In this document: positions 1-9,139 of the stretch, in pieces
Numbering within the stretch: position 1 is the stretch's first letter
Layout: every line of letters begins with the position of its first letter
NCBI GenBank assembly: GCA_002425765.1
Contig: DIMW01000012.1
Span: 1 to 64,000, forward strand
Length of the DNA: 64,000 bases
From: Spirochaetaceae bacterium UBA5556
GTDB lineage: Bacteria; Spirochaetota; Spirochaetia; Treponematales; Rectinemataceae
Direction: 5' to 3'
The notes under the pieces: generated by a model
Told to the model about the DNA's origin: nothing
Seen by the model: the letters and a program-made list of their open reading frames with translations, nothing else
The model's database searches: none
Made by a program: the position numbers and the translations under genes

Positions 1-154
1 CTACTAACTGTTCAAAACCAGTCTGAAGCGCCAAATTTATTAACTTTTATAGATATAATTCTACGCGAATGCAGACTTTACAGATAAATTCTTAACCTAC
101 ATCGTGTTACTTGACCTTCTTGCGTGTATCATGGTCTGTTATCTACTATAGCCT
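1..154. other. AT-rich flank without recognisable gene
   Basis: This stretch lies downstream of the RCC1-repeat lipoprotein gene. It is AT-rich and holds no convincing reading frame, terminator or RNA gene. It may be the edge of the same AT-rich acquired segment. Confidence 0.4.
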
Positions 155-1543
155 CTAAAAAGATATTAAAGTTGGAATGTTTTTATCATTTACATCGCCC
201 GTTCCTAATTGACCATCTGCATTCCAGCCAATAGTATATAGTTGGTTATCTTTTGTAATAATTAAGGAGTGCTGATAACCTGCTGAGATATATTGTATAT
301 CATCCATTATTTGTATTGGGCTATTTCTATTTGTATTGTCGCCCGTTCCTAATTGACCATAATTATTTCTACCAGTCGTCCATAGGGTCGAATCAGTTTT
401 TAGTATTAAAGCATGACATCCCCCTGCTGAAACATCCTGTACATTATCCAGGATCTTTATCGGCTTATTTTTATTAATATAGTCACCTGTTCCTAGCTGA
501 CCATATTTATTATTTCCAGTAACCCAAAGAGAATTATCATTTAGTACAATCATGGAAAATTCATCACCAGCTGAAATTGCTCTTGCATTTGTCATTATTT
601 GTATCGGCGAATCTCTATCCGTATTGTCTTTTGTGCCAAGCTGACCATAATTATTTCTCCCTACCGCCCATACAGTACCATCTGATTTCAATATTAAAGT
701 ATGAAAAATGCCTGTATCTACTGCAGTAACCCCCTTCATGATTTGATCAGGTATATATATTTTGCTGGCCCCTGGCATCCCCAACTGTCCATAATTATTA
801 TATCCTACAGCCCATAAAGTCTCATTTGTTTTAAGGAGCATGCTGTGATAATCCCCCAAAGAAGCTGTCTTGAATGACGACGAAGACATAATATTTTTAA
901 AGCTATCGCTATCAGCAGTATCTCCGGTTCCTAATTTGCCTTTATCATTATAGCCACAAGCCCATAGACTACTATCTTGCTTAATAATCATTGAATTTAG
1001 GTATCCTGCAAATATCGATCTAACCCCTAATATTGTCTTATTAAGGACAATATTGCCTGTAGTATTCCCTTTCCCTAATTGTCCTTTTTCATTATTCCCA
1101 CACACCCATAAATTACCATTGGTATCAACAACCAAAGAATGATTATACCCTGCAGCAATATAATGGGCTTGATTTCCATCATTATTCCACTTTGCATATA
1201 GCGTTACGTTGCCGGTGATCGTAAATGTATTCCCAGCAAGATAATCTACTCCAGTCCCATCCGCCTTCGTGTTCCAGCCCAAAAAGGTACATCCTGTTTT
1301 GACTAAGCCTCCAGTATTCCCTAGAATAGTAGCCGTTGCCCCAGCAATGTAACTGTTCAAGTCAGCCGGTACTGTGCCTCCTGTCGCACCATTGCTATCG
1401 TAGCTTACTGTATATTCTGGTGCATCGGGATTCTTTTCATCTCGGGGGTTGTCGAGAGGCCCCCATGGGTTACAGCAAATCAGAAATTCTGCAAAAGTAC
1501 CGAGAATCAAAATTGCCCCGCAGAGTTGCAGAATTTTTTTCAT
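155..1543 (-). CDS. Secreted lipoprotein with InlB-type B-repeat and RCC1 repeats
   Basis: The protein (462 aa from this start) begins with a lipoprotein signal, a hydrophobic stretch ending in LICCNPW. An InlB B-repeat (Listeria-Bacteroides repeat) module follows at about residues 45-120, running from YTVSYDSNG to VTLYAKW. The rest is seven RCC1-type blades, each with a G-x-N-x-x-GQLG signature, which should close into a beta-propeller on the cell surface. RCC1 propellers and B-repeats usually bind proteins or surfaces; the ligand is unknown. An ATG 27 bases upstream overlaps the caspase stop, but the ATG used here follows a GAGG site nine bases before it and gives the cleaner signal peptide. 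It is the second gene of the caspase operon. Both genes are AT-rich compared with the rest of the window. Confidence 0.85.
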   Translation of the reverse strand: MKKILQLCGAILILGTFAEFLICCNPWGPLDNPRDEKNPDAPEYTVSYDSNGATGGTVPADLNSYIAGATATILGNTGGLVKTGCTFLGWNTKADGTGVDYLAGNTFTITGNVTLYAKWNNDGNQAHYIAAGYNHSLVVDTNGNLWVCGNNEKGQLGKGNTTGNIVLNKTILGVRSIFAGYLNSMIIKQDSSLWACGYNDKGKLGTGDTADSDSFKNIMSSSSFKTASLGDYHSMLLKTNETLWAVGYNNYGQLGMPGASKIYIPDQIMKGVTAVDTGIFHTLILKSDGTVWAVGRNNYGQLGTKDNTDRDSPIQIMTNARAISAGDEFSMIVLNDNSLWVTGNNKYGQLGTGDYINKNKPIKILDNVQDVSAGGCHALILKTDSTLWTTGRNNYGQLGTGDNTNRNSPIQIMDDIQYISAGYQHSLIITKDNQLYTIGWNADGQLGTGDVNDKNIPTLISF

Positions 1544-1560
1544 GCTGCGTTGCCTCATAT

Positions 1561-3024
1561 TTATATCCATTGAGAGAGATTCGTTAATTCTCCGTCAAGA
1601 TTCTGTATGTATTCATCGATTGATGATCCACCTGTGTCTGGCTTTGGAGTATTTGTTAAAGGTATGGAGATAATTATGCCTCCACCTATTATAAACGAGA
1701 CGGGCATAAGCACTCCCATGGTCTCAACTGTAGAACGAGATTCACTTATGAGTTCAGGATCAGTGGCGGTTTTATACGTCTGATATGCATTGTTCCCAAG
1801 AATGTAAAATATCCCTCCTCCTGCCAGCCCCAACGCCCCAAACACCCATTTCATCCCTCTGAAGGCAATATTTTTTTTATAGGAGGAAGCCGCTGCTCGC
1901 TGCTTTTCGTAGTAATCATATACATCATGAAAAAGCGCTCTTGGAATCACTTGAGTGCCTTTCTTGATATTTATCCTTGTACTGAACGTCTTTGCAGAAC
2001 CGCCATTAAATGATACAAGCTCTATGTCATAGTTACCCGCAGGAAGCTCATACGAACCAGAACGCGTCGTTTCATTAGAGAGGAAGACTTGTGCACTATT
2101 TATCCGAACCAGCATGCCTTTAGGGACATAAGGCATACTGAGTATACCCGTATCCTTTGACGATGTCGACGGCTGAACAGAAATCGCTGTTTTTGAAAGT
2201 TCACCTTTCAAAAAAAACAGAAAACTCCCTCCCTCTTGGGCATCAGTATCTTTTAACGAGCCTAAAAGAGGTGTGGTTGATAAGGCTGAAAGCCGTATAT
2301 CATTGTAAATAAGATAGGGATCAATATAAGGTTTTCTATTCTCTTCAAGGAATTTGATCAGCCCATGAGTAAAACTTGATTCATCGGGTACTGTCTCATC
2401 AGCGCCTGATGTGAGTACCTGGCGGGATCGTCGCTCATAGGCTCTCTTGAAATATTCATCATTTATTTCCAATTGTGTACCTCGCGGTACCGACAAAAGA
2501 TCCCCTGAGAAGCAGGAGTCTGAAACAAGGAATATGTGCCTGCTCTTCATTTGATAAATAAGACTTCTGATTATGGGATTAGGTAACCAACCATCCTGCT
2601 TATAGCGATCGAGTGTGCCATCCTGAAGTATCCAGAAACCAGTATTAGTAATATTGTCAAAATGCCCGTGGCCTGCATAATATATAAAAAGCGAATCTTC
2701 AGGTTGTAACTCTTTTGTAAGTTTGTCAAATTGCTTGATCACATTGCTTTTAGTTGCATCTTCATCATAAAGACAATAGGTAGTATCTATATAATATTTT
2801 TTCTCCAAAGCCATCCGAAGCTGTTCGGCATCATTGACAGCATGGCGGAGGGAAGGCCATTCCCTATACCGATCAATGGCGATAAACACCGCGACCTGTT
2901 TTCCAATATTCCCACCTGTGATGGGAGCTGATACCACACTTAATCCACGTTCCTGGGCATATAACGAGCCTGCATATAAAAAAATAAAAATCAAAAGTAA
3001 AAAATGAAATTTATGATACTGCAT
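1561..3024 (-). CDS. Secreted caspase-like (peptidase C14) protein
   Basis: This 487-residue protein has an N-terminal signal peptide ending near LYA-Q. A caspase/metacaspase domain spans about residues 40-270. The catalytic histidine is in YYAGHGH (His119) and the catalytic cysteine in SDSCFSGD (Cys171), so the dyad is intact. A beta-sandwich segment resembling PEGA-type carbohydrate or protein binding domains follows at about 295-365. Two hydrophobic segments near the C-terminus (about 395-425 and 440-465) may anchor it. Prokaryotic caspase homologues cleave after basic or acidic residues; the substrate here is unknown. An in-frame TTG lies 12 bases upstream, but the ATG gives the standard signal peptide. 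It is the first gene of a two-gene operon with the RCC1 lipoprotein. Confidence 0.85.
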   Translation of the reverse strand: MQYHKFHFLLLIFIFLYAGSLYAQERGLSVVSAPITGGNIGKQVAVFIAIDRYREWPSLRHAVNDAEQLRMALEKKYYIDTTYCLYDEDATKSNVIKQFDKLTKELQPEDSLFIYYAGHGHFDNITNTGFWILQDGTLDRYKQDGWLPNPIIRSLIYQMKSRHIFLVSDSCFSGDLLSVPRGTQLEINDEYFKRAYERRSRQVLTSGADETVPDESSFTHGLIKFLEENRKPYIDPYLIYNDIRLSALSTTPLLGSLKDTDAQEGGSFLFFLKGELSKTAISVQPSTSSKDTGILSMPYVPKGMLVRINSAQVFLSNETTRSGSYELPAGNYDIELVSFNGGSAKTFSTRINIKKGTQVIPRALFHDVYDYYEKQRAAASSYKKNIAFRGMKWVFGALGLAGGGIFYILGNNAYQTYKTATDPELISESRSTVETMGVLMPVSFIIGGGIIISIPLTNTPKPDTGGSSIDEYIQNLDGELTNLSQWI

Positions 3025-3073
3025 AATCGTATCCAACTTCTAAAATATTTATCAAATTTTGTTCTTAAGTTAT

Positions 3074-3101
3074 ATTTTATTTGGTATTTTTCATTTGTCA
3101 A
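3074..3101 (-). promoter_or_regulatory. Promoter of the caspase/RCC1 operon
   Basis: On the minus strand a perfect -35 box TTGACA (3096-3101) is followed after 16 bases by TAAAAT (3074-3079). The predicted start near 3067 gives a leader of about 45 nt before the caspase ATG. The 221-base region 3025-3245 otherwise holds only a 9-bp inverted repeat at 3156-3164/3201-3209. Confidence 0.65.
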
Positions 3102-3245
3102 GTTTAATCTGACAGCTTATGATTTTTTAGAGAAAAGATACGCTCTTGAAGGGCAAAGTGCAAGCAAATCAATCTTCAACCAAGGCTCTGCCAAAAAGTT
3201 CTTGCACTTGTACAGTGTTATGAAAACAGTGGGAATATTCTATCT

Positions 3246-3923
3246 TCAGGCCAATAATTCGGCCTCGTGCATGATCGCGATGCCCGCGGAGGCCCCGATG
3301 CGCGACGCGCCGGCCTCGAGCATGGCAACGGCGTCCTCATAGGTCTTGATCCCGCCGGAAGCCTTTACGAGAGCCGCGCCCCCCACGACCTCCTTCATAA
3401 GGAGGACATCCTCCACTGTCGCCCCTCCGGTGCCAAAACCCGTGCTTGTCATAACAAAGGCTGCCCCTGCGGCCACCGCCGCCTTGCACGCGGCGATCTT
3501 CTCCCCCTGCGTCAGGTAGCAGGTCTCGATGATCGTCTTGACGATGGCGGGCTTCGAGGCTTTTACGACGGCGGCGATATCCTCGCGGGCCGAGCCCCAG
3601 TCTCCCATTTTCGCGCGCCCAATATTGATCACCATATCGACCTCGCGGGCACCCTCCGCGACGGCACGGCGCGCCTCGTCCGCTTTGGCCTCGGTACTGT
3701 TCGCCCCGAGGGGAAAACCAATCACAGTCGTAATCAACACTTCAGACCCGGCAAGTTCCCCGGCACAGGTCGGGATCCAATATGGACTGACGCAGACTGC
3801 CTTAAATCCGTACTGTTTAGCTTCCGCACACAGCATCTTTATCTGTTCCTCGGTCGCCGTCGCTTTCAATAGTGTATGATCGATGGTTGGAACAATCATC
3901 TCTCTGGTCCATTTACCATCCAT
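3246..3923 (-). CDS. deoC: Deoxyribose-phosphate aldolase
   Basis: DeoC splits 2-deoxyribose 5-phosphate into glyceraldehyde 3-phosphate and acetaldehyde in deoxynucleoside breakdown in the cytoplasm. The 225-residue protein has the family's usual length and TIM-barrel motifs: IDHTLLKA at the start, VCVSPYW, the Schiff-base region IVKTIIETCYL, and the phosphate loop VKASGGIKT near the end. The chosen ATG has GGAGG eight bases upstream; two upstream in-frame ATG codons lack such a site. The gene is last in a valS-HD hydrolase-deoC operon, 22 bases after the HD gene. Confidence 0.95.
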   Translation of the reverse strand: MDGKWTREMIVPTIDHTLLKATATEEQIKMLCAEAKQYGFKAVCVSPYWIPTCAGELAGSEVLITTVIGFPLGANSTEAKADEARRAVAEGAREVDMVINIGRAKMGDWGSAREDIAAVVKASKPAIVKTIIETCYLTQGEKIAACKAAVAAGAAFVMTSTGFGTGGATVEDVLLMKEVVGGAALVKASGGIKTYEDAVAMLEAGASRIGASAGIAIMHEAELLA

Positions 3924-3945
3924 CTTTTGTTCCTCCATACTAGCG

Positions 3946-4584
3946 CTAAATCTCGATTCTGTTTCGCAGATATTCACGGCGGGTGGCGACGAGTTCCTTC
4001 AGTTCCGCGAGCATGCGCTCATCCGCCCTCTCGGCAATTGGAAATACGAATTGCTCTGTCTCATCGGTGTACCGGCGGACAAACACATCGTCGGTCACGT
4101 AGCCGAGGCTGATCATGTTCGAAATACGGTCCGCGCTCTTGAGCACCCTGGCGCGCATCGACCCGTAATCGCGAATGCGCGTAAGAAACTCAGCTTTGTT
4201 CTCGACAGGGCGCCGTGTCACCTCAAGCACAAGTTTATAGACATCGATCGCTTCGTCATCGATCGAGAGAATGCTGTCCGGATCCGTTTCGGGGGCGTCT
4301 TCGAGCAGGTCATGGATGAGCGAGGCCTTGAGCAACACGGAATCGATATAGCCATAGTCCATGAGAATGGCCATGGTATCGAGCTGATGCCGGAACATGT
4401 TGCCGCCGCTTCTTCTGGGTTTGCCGATGAGGCAGGTCGCAAGCTGAATGTAGGGAGCAAGGTGCATGCGCTTGAGGCGCAACATGGCGGCTTTGTCCAT
4501 GGTGAGACGGTCGGAGCGGAGCACTGAATTCTGTAGGGGAAGGGAAGTCCCGCCATCCTGGGGACCATTCTCTCCTGGATTCAT
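3946..4584 (-). CDS. Stand-alone RelA/SpoT-type HD hydrolase (possible small alarmone hydrolase)
   Basis: This 212-residue protein consists of one HD domain resembling the hydrolase half of RelA/SpoT enzymes. Visible metal and catalytic residues are His66, His91-Asp92 with Glu95-Asp96 in HDLLED, Asp152 in KSADRISNM and Asn156. This is the full set used by (p)ppGpp hydrolases, and there is no synthetase or TGS domain. The likely role is removal of the 3'-pyrophosphate of (p)ppGpp, as in Mesh1-like small alarmone hydrolases; another nucleotide substrate is possible. The start ATG overlaps the valS stop (ATGA) and has GGGAG upstream, indicating coupling to valS. The long Rel protein encoded at 36.4-38.6 kb has lost two of these residues. 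Confidence 0.75.
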   Translation of the reverse strand: MNPGENGPQDGGTSLPLQNSVLRSDRLTMDKAAMLRLKRMHLAPYIQLATCLIGKPRRSGGNMFRHQLDTMAILMDYGYIDSVLLKASLIHDLLEDAPETDPDSILSIDDEAIDVYKLVLEVTRRPVENKAEFLTRIRDYGSMRARVLKSADRISNMISLGYVTDDVFVRRYTDETEQFVFPIAERADERMLAELKELVATRREYLRNRIEI

Positions 4585-7238
4585 GAAAGCTCCCGAATAT
4601 ACAGATCGAGCTTGGCGGCCTTTGCCGAAGACAGCGCAAGCTTGTCCTTCTCCTTCTCTATGATATCAGTCGGAGCGGAAGAAAGAAATGCGCTATTCGA
4701 AAGCTTGGTTTCGAGCTTCGCGATGTAAGTCTTCTCTTTCTCCGCCTCTTTCGAGAGGCGATCGACGAGCCTGGCGATGTCGAGCAGTCCGCGCACCTGC
4801 ACATGGATGGTCGCACCATTGCCCGCGAGGGAGACACTGCCTTCGCGGGAAGCGCCGCCGATCGACACCGAGGATGCGCCGGTAAGAAGGCTTATGAGCG
4901 CCGTCTGCTCACCAATGAATGCCGCATGCGCGAAGTTGCCGTCAAAGGCAAGATCGAGCGGAATGGAGACCTCGGGTGAAATCTGAAATTCGGATCGCAA
5001 GGTTCGCACAAGCGTGACAATCTCTTTTAGGGCTTCAAAATGTGTTTGAATGTCCGGCGATTCGCGATTTTTGGCCCACTGGGGGTAACTCGCCGAGATG
5101 AGTCTTCCCTCGGCATTCGGCAGCATGCCGTAGATCTCCTCGGTCACGAAGGGAAGGAAAGGATGCAGCAGCCTCAGCGACTCATCGAGTACTTTGAGGA
5201 GCACCGTCGTCGCGCGGTCCTTTTCTTTATCGTCGTCCGATTTGGTCGAAAGTTTGGAAGCCTCGATATACCAGTCGCAAAAATCATCCCAGAAATAGGA
5301 ATACGCAGTTTGAGCGGCATCGTTGAATCGCCAGGATTCGAGGGCCTGTCCTACGGTTTTCGCGGCTTCGTTGAGCCTGTGAAGGATCCAGCGATCCGTC
5401 TCGTTGTAGGTCATCTCGTGCTCCGACAAGAGCGTTCGCCCCTCCAGATTCATGAGGATGTAGCGTGAAGCGTTCCATACCTTGTTGGCGAACTTGCTGC
5501 CCATCTTGAAGCTTTCGCGGTCGAGGAGGATATCCTGGCCCCCCGCACAATTGTAGGCCAGCGTGAATTTGAGAGCGTCGGCGCCGTATTCCTCGACAAT
5601 TTCGAGAGGATCGATGCCATTGCCGAGGCTCTTGGACATTTTCCGTCCCTGTTTGTCACGTATGAGGCCGTGGATGTATACTTCCTTGAAGGGACTCTGC
5701 CCGGTGAACTCCATGCCAGCCATGATCATGCGGGCCACCCAGAAAAAGATGATATCGTAGCCGGTCACAAGCGCGCTCGTGGGATAGAAATAACGGAGGT
5801 CAGCGGTATCCTTCGGCCAGCCCAGCGTGCTGAAAGGCCACAGCCAGCTTGAAAACCATGTATCGAGCACATCTTCATCCTGATAGATGTTGCTGGAACC
5901 GCACTGAGTGCAGACCGTCGGGTCTTCACGGCTCACCATCATCGCGCCGCAATCTTTGCAGTAGAACACCGGGATACGGTGTCCCCACCAGAGCTGGCGG
6001 GAAATGCACCAGTCGCGGATGTTTTCAAGCCAGTGCCTGTAGGTGTGTTCCCACTTTCTGGGGAAAAAGACGACGTCGCCGTCCTGCCAGGCCTTGAGGG
6101 CCTTGTCGGCGAGCGGCTTCATGCGCACGAACCACTGCTTCGAGAGATAGGGCTCAATGACGGTGTGGCAGCGGTAGCAATGTCCTACCGCGTGTACGGT
6201 TTTTTCTTCTGCCTTGAGAAGACCGAGCTTGTCCAGGTCGGCGAGGACAGCCGCGCGCGCGGCAGGTACTTTCATACCTCGGTATTTCTCCGGCACAGCG
6301 CCGGAAAGACTGCCGTCGGGGTTGAGGATGTTGATGCGCTCAAGCCCGTGGCGCTGACCGACCATAAAGTCGTTCGGGTCGTGGGCGGGAGTGATCTTCA
6401 CGAGCCCCGTGCCGAATTCGGGATCGACATAGCTATCCGCGATGATTGGAATAACTCTGTCTGTCAGGGGTAAGCGCACTTTCTTGCCGATGAGCCCTGC
6501 GTAGCGGGAATCATTCGGGTGCGCCGCCACGGCGGTGTCGCCTAAAAGGGTTTCCGGGCGCGAGGTCGCGATCTCGATCCTGCCGCTCGGCCACTCGGGA
6601 CAGGGACCATCGGCGAGTTCGTACCATATATGCCACAGCGCGCCCGGCTCATCCTCGTGCTCGACCTCATCGTCCGAGAGTGCGGTCCCGCACGAAGGGC
6701 ACCAGTTCACCAGGTATTCGCCGCGGTAGATCAGATTGCGCTCGTACAGCGTCACGAATACTTCGCGGACGGCCTTCGACAGCCCCTCGTCCAGCGTAAA
6801 GCGCTCCCTGGTCCAATCGACACTCGCGCCGATCCTCGCGAGCTGGTTGTCGATAAACGCACGATGTTCCCTGGCCACTTTCCACGTCTCGTCGACGAAG
6901 GCCTCGCGCCCGAGGGCCTCCCGGCTGCGACCCTCCTTTCGTAGTTTGCGCTCCACCACATTCTGTGTGGCGATGCCCGCATGGTCGGTGCCGGGCAGCC
7001 AGAGCGTGGGGACGCCTTTCATGCGTCTGTACCTGATTTGGATATCCTGCAGGCTGTTGTCGAGCGCATGTCCCAGGTGGAGAACACCGGTTACATTGGG
7101 AGGAGGAATTACGATGGTAAAAGGCCGCCTGCGCCTGTCTACTTTCGGCTGGAAATGGCCCTCGCTCTTCCACATCTCGTACACGCGCTGTTCGAACGAC
7201 TTTGGGTCATAGGCCTTTGAAAGCTCCACCGATTTCAT
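4581..7238 (-). CDS. valS: Valine--tRNA ligase
   Basis: ValS charges tRNA-Val with valine. The 885-residue protein shows the class I signatures: the HIGH-type motif in GVLHLGHALDN near residue 40 and KMSKSLGNG near residue 530. An editing domain lies between them and a C-terminal coiled-coil tRNA-binding arm follows at about 815-885, as in the family. The ATG used here has GGAGGAGA six bases upstream; an in-frame ATG 15 codons earlier lacks a site and would add a hydrophobic tail unlike ValS. It is the first gene of the operon with the HD hydrolase and deoC, and is divergent from the acyl-CoA synthetase. Confidence 0.97.
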   Translation of the reverse strand: MKSVELSKAYDPKSFEQRVYEMWKSEGHFQPKVDRRRRPFTIVIPPPNVTGVLHLGHALDNSLQDIQIRYRRMKGVPTLWLPGTDHAGIATQNVVERKLRKEGRSREALGREAFVDETWKVAREHRAFIDNQLARIGASVDWTRERFTLDEGLSKAVREVFVTLYERNLIYRGEYLVNWCPSCGTALSDDEVEHEDEPGALWHIWYELADGPCPEWPSGRIEIATSRPETLLGDTAVAAHPNDSRYAGLIGKKVRLPLTDRVIPIIADSYVDPEFGTGLVKITPAHDPNDFMVGQRHGLERINILNPDGSLSGAVPEKYRGMKVPAARAAVLADLDKLGLLKAEEKTVHAVGHCYRCHTVIEPYLSKQWFVRMKPLADKALKAWQDGDVVFFPRKWEHTYRHWLENIRDWCISRQLWWGHRIPVFYCKDCGAMMVSREDPTVCTQCGSSNIYQDEDVLDTWFSSWLWPFSTLGWPKDTADLRYFYPTSALVTGYDIIFFWVARMIMAGMEFTGQSPFKEVYIHGLIRDKQGRKMSKSLGNGIDPLEIVEEYGADALKFTLAYNCAGGQDILLDRESFKMGSKFANKVWNASRYILMNLEGRTLLSEHEMTYNETDRWILHRLNEAAKTVGQALESWRFNDAAQTAYSYFWDDFCDWYIEASKLSTKSDDDKEKDRATTVLLKVLDESLRLLHPFLPFVTEEIYGMLPNAEGRLISASYPQWAKNRESPDIQTHFEALKEIVTLVRTLRSEFQISPEVSIPLDLAFDGNFAHAAFIGEQTALISLLTGASSVSIGGASREGSVSLAGNGATIHVQVRGLLDIARLVDRLSKEAEKEKTYIAKLETKLSNSAFLSSAPTDIIEKEKDKLALSSAKAAKLDLYIRELS

Positions 7239-7346
7239 GTTCTCCTCCAGAATGAACAGAAAGTGCACAAAAGAATAGCGCAAAAGCAGGCTTGCCGGAA
7301 AGGGGGCGATAGTGTTCTTGTTTTTGTGAAAATCGTGCCCGCCTAC

Positions 7347-7385
7347 TTTTCATCACAGTGTTCTTGCAGCATAATACGATACATG
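7347..7385 (+). promoter_or_regulatory. Weak promoter placed for a leaderless start of the acyl-CoA synthetase
   Basis: TTTTCA (7347-7352) and CATAAT (7370-7375) are separated by 17 bases. The -10 box ends seven bases before the ATG, so transcription would begin at the start codon. There is no Shine-Dalgarno site. Both boxes match the consensus only partly. Confidence 0.4.
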
Positions 7386-9086
7386 AGAGAAACAGAGCCT
7401 TGGAAATTCCTCGATGCGTATCGAGGTCGCGTTTTTTCGGATACATGGCCTACGCTCCCGCAGCTCTTCGATATTACCGCGGAACGTTTCCCCGACAGCC
7501 CTTGTTTCACGGTGTACAGCCCACAGAGAGTCAGTCTGACCTATAAAGAGGCCCGGTCGCTCATTGTAAATGTTGCGGCCCATCTGAACTCGATTGGCAT
7601 TAAGGAAGGAAATCATGTCGCGGTGACAGGAAAGAATTCACCGGAATGGGCCGTCGCGTTCCTCTCTGTCCTGTACACGGGAGCCGTCGTCGTCCCCATC
7701 GATTATCAGCTCTCGAGCCAGGAAATTATCACCTTGATAAAAGCCGGGGATGTGATGGCGGCATTCATCGATGAAGAGAAATTTGAGGAGATTCAAGGGG
7801 AATTTCATGACATGCCCTGCTTCGCCCTCACGAGGGCCGTGGGAAAATATATCTACGACTTGACTCCGCCACAAGGGTTCAAATTTGAGCCGCCTTCCGT
7901 GAAAATGCAGAGTACTGCTGCCATTCTGTTCACATCAGGCACAACAGGCGTCCCCAAGGGCGTGATGCTGAGCCACGAAAATTTTGTTTCGGATTGTTTT
8001 TTCGCACAATCGAATCTCAATATTTTGCATGAAGATGTATTTTACGCGCTGCTGCCGATCCATCATTCCTACACGATGCTCGCGGTATTCATCGAATCGC
8101 TCTCGGTCGGCGCCGAGCTGGTCTTCGGCAAGCGCATGGTCGTCAAGCAGATTCTCTCAGACCTGAAAGCAGCAAAGGTCACGATGTTCCTCGGCGTGCC
8201 GATGCTGTTCAACAAACTCCTCGCCGGCATCATGAGGGGTGTGAAAGAAAAGGGCGCGTTTACCTATGTCCTCATCCGGACCATGATGGCCATCTCGGGA
8301 TTCATCAAGAAAGCCTTCGGCGTAAACCCTGGGAGGAGCCTGTTCCATTCCGTGCTGGAAAAAGCGAGCCTTTCCTCGATCCGCATCTGCATCTCGGGAG
8401 GCGGGCCTCTCGATCCGAAAGTCTTCCGCCAGTACAACGAACTCGGCATCGATTTTGTCCAGGGCTATGGACTCACGGAGACATCGCCGATTCTCACCCT
8501 CAATCCGGTCGAGCATTATAAAGAGACTTCTGTCGGAAAGACTCTCCCTGAGGTTGACATGCGCATCGAAGACCCCAACGAAGACGGCATCGGAGAGATC
8601 GTCGTCCGTGGGCCTATGGTGATGCAGGGCTATTACAAGATGCCCGAAGAAACAACCCAGGTGCTCTCCGAAGACGGCTGGCTCAGTACAGGCGATCTCG
8701 GGAAGCTGGACAAGGAAAATTATCTCTATCTTGCGGGGAGAATCAAGAATCTTATCGTCACCGAGGGCGGCAAAAACGTCTATCCCGAAGAGATAGAGAA
8801 CGAGTTTCAGCTCTATGATGAAATCGATCAGATACTTATCCGGGGCTACAACCCTGAGGGCAAATCGGTCGCGGAAGAAATCGAGGCGCTGGTCTATCCG
8901 AATCAGGACTGGATTTCGCAAAACCGTCTTATGCCACATCAGATCGAGGCGCGCATTCAGGACATCATCACCGAGGTAAATCAAAGGCTGCGGCCCTATC
9001 AGAAGATAAGCCGGACGCACCTCCTCAAGGAACCGCTCGAGATGACGACGACAAAAAAACTCAAACGCCAGAGCGCCAAAATATAA
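7383..9086 (+). CDS. AMP-dependent acyl-CoA synthetase (long-chain fatty acid type)
   Basis: The enzyme should activate a carboxylic acid, probably a fatty acid, to its acyl-CoA through an acyl-AMP. The 567 residues contain the ANL family motifs in order: ATP-binding loop LFTSGTTGVPKGVM near 180, GYGLTETSP near 360, STGDLG near 435, and the hinge/lysine region GRIKNLIVTEGGKNVYP near 450. The C-terminal domain ends with a KKLKR segment. It stands alone between valS (divergent) and the thiolase operon (convergent). The ATG was chosen because it begins the conserved region; it has no ribosome binding site. A second synthetase with the same architecture is encoded at 46.6 kb. Confidence 0.88.
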   Translation: MRETEPWKFLDAYRGRVFSDTWPTLPQLFDITAERFPDSPCFTVYSPQRVSLTYKEARSLIVNVAAHLNSIGIKEGNHVAVTGKNSPEWAVAFLSVLYTGAVVVPIDYQLSSQEIITLIKAGDVMAAFIDEEKFEEIQGEFHDMPCFALTRAVGKYIYDLTPPQGFKFEPPSVKMQSTAAILFTSGTTGVPKGVMLSHENFVSDCFFAQSNLNILHEDVFYALLPIHHSYTMLAVFIESLSVGAELVFGKRMVVKQILSDLKAAKVTMFLGVPMLFNKLLAGIMRGVKEKGAFTYVLIRTMMAISGFIKKAFGVNPGRSLFHSVLEKASLSSIRICISGGGPLDPKVFRQYNELGIDFVQGYGLTETSPILTLNPVEHYKETSVGKTLPEVDMRIEDPNEDGIGEIVVRGPMVMQGYYKMPEETTQVLSEDGWLSTGDLGKLDKENYLYLAGRIKNLIVTEGGKNVYPEEIENEFQLYDEIDQILIRGYNPEGKSVAEEIEALVYPNQDWISQNRLMPHQIEARIQDIITEVNQRLRPYQKISRTHLLKEPLEMTTTKKLKRQSAKI

Positions 9087-9113
9087 AAAAGGGGGCGCCC
9101 GGGAGGCGCCCCC
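9085..9113 (-). terminator. Intrinsic terminator of the thiolase/liv operon
   Basis: A 9-bp perfect stem (GGGGGCGCC and its complement, loop 9100-9104) is followed on the minus strand by six T residues (9085-9090). It lies between the convergent thiolase and acyl-CoA synthetase genes. On the plus strand the following tract TCGCTTT is weaker, so it may act partly in both directions. Confidence 0.9.
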
Positions 9114-9139
9114 TCGCTTTATCCCCTACCCCAGGCCTC

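Noticed and set aside
3156..3209. Inverted repeat AAGTGCAAG/CTTGCACTT downstream of deoC
   Set aside because: The arms are 36 bases apart and no T-run follows on the minus strand, so it is not supported as a terminator. It is noted only within the intergenic description.
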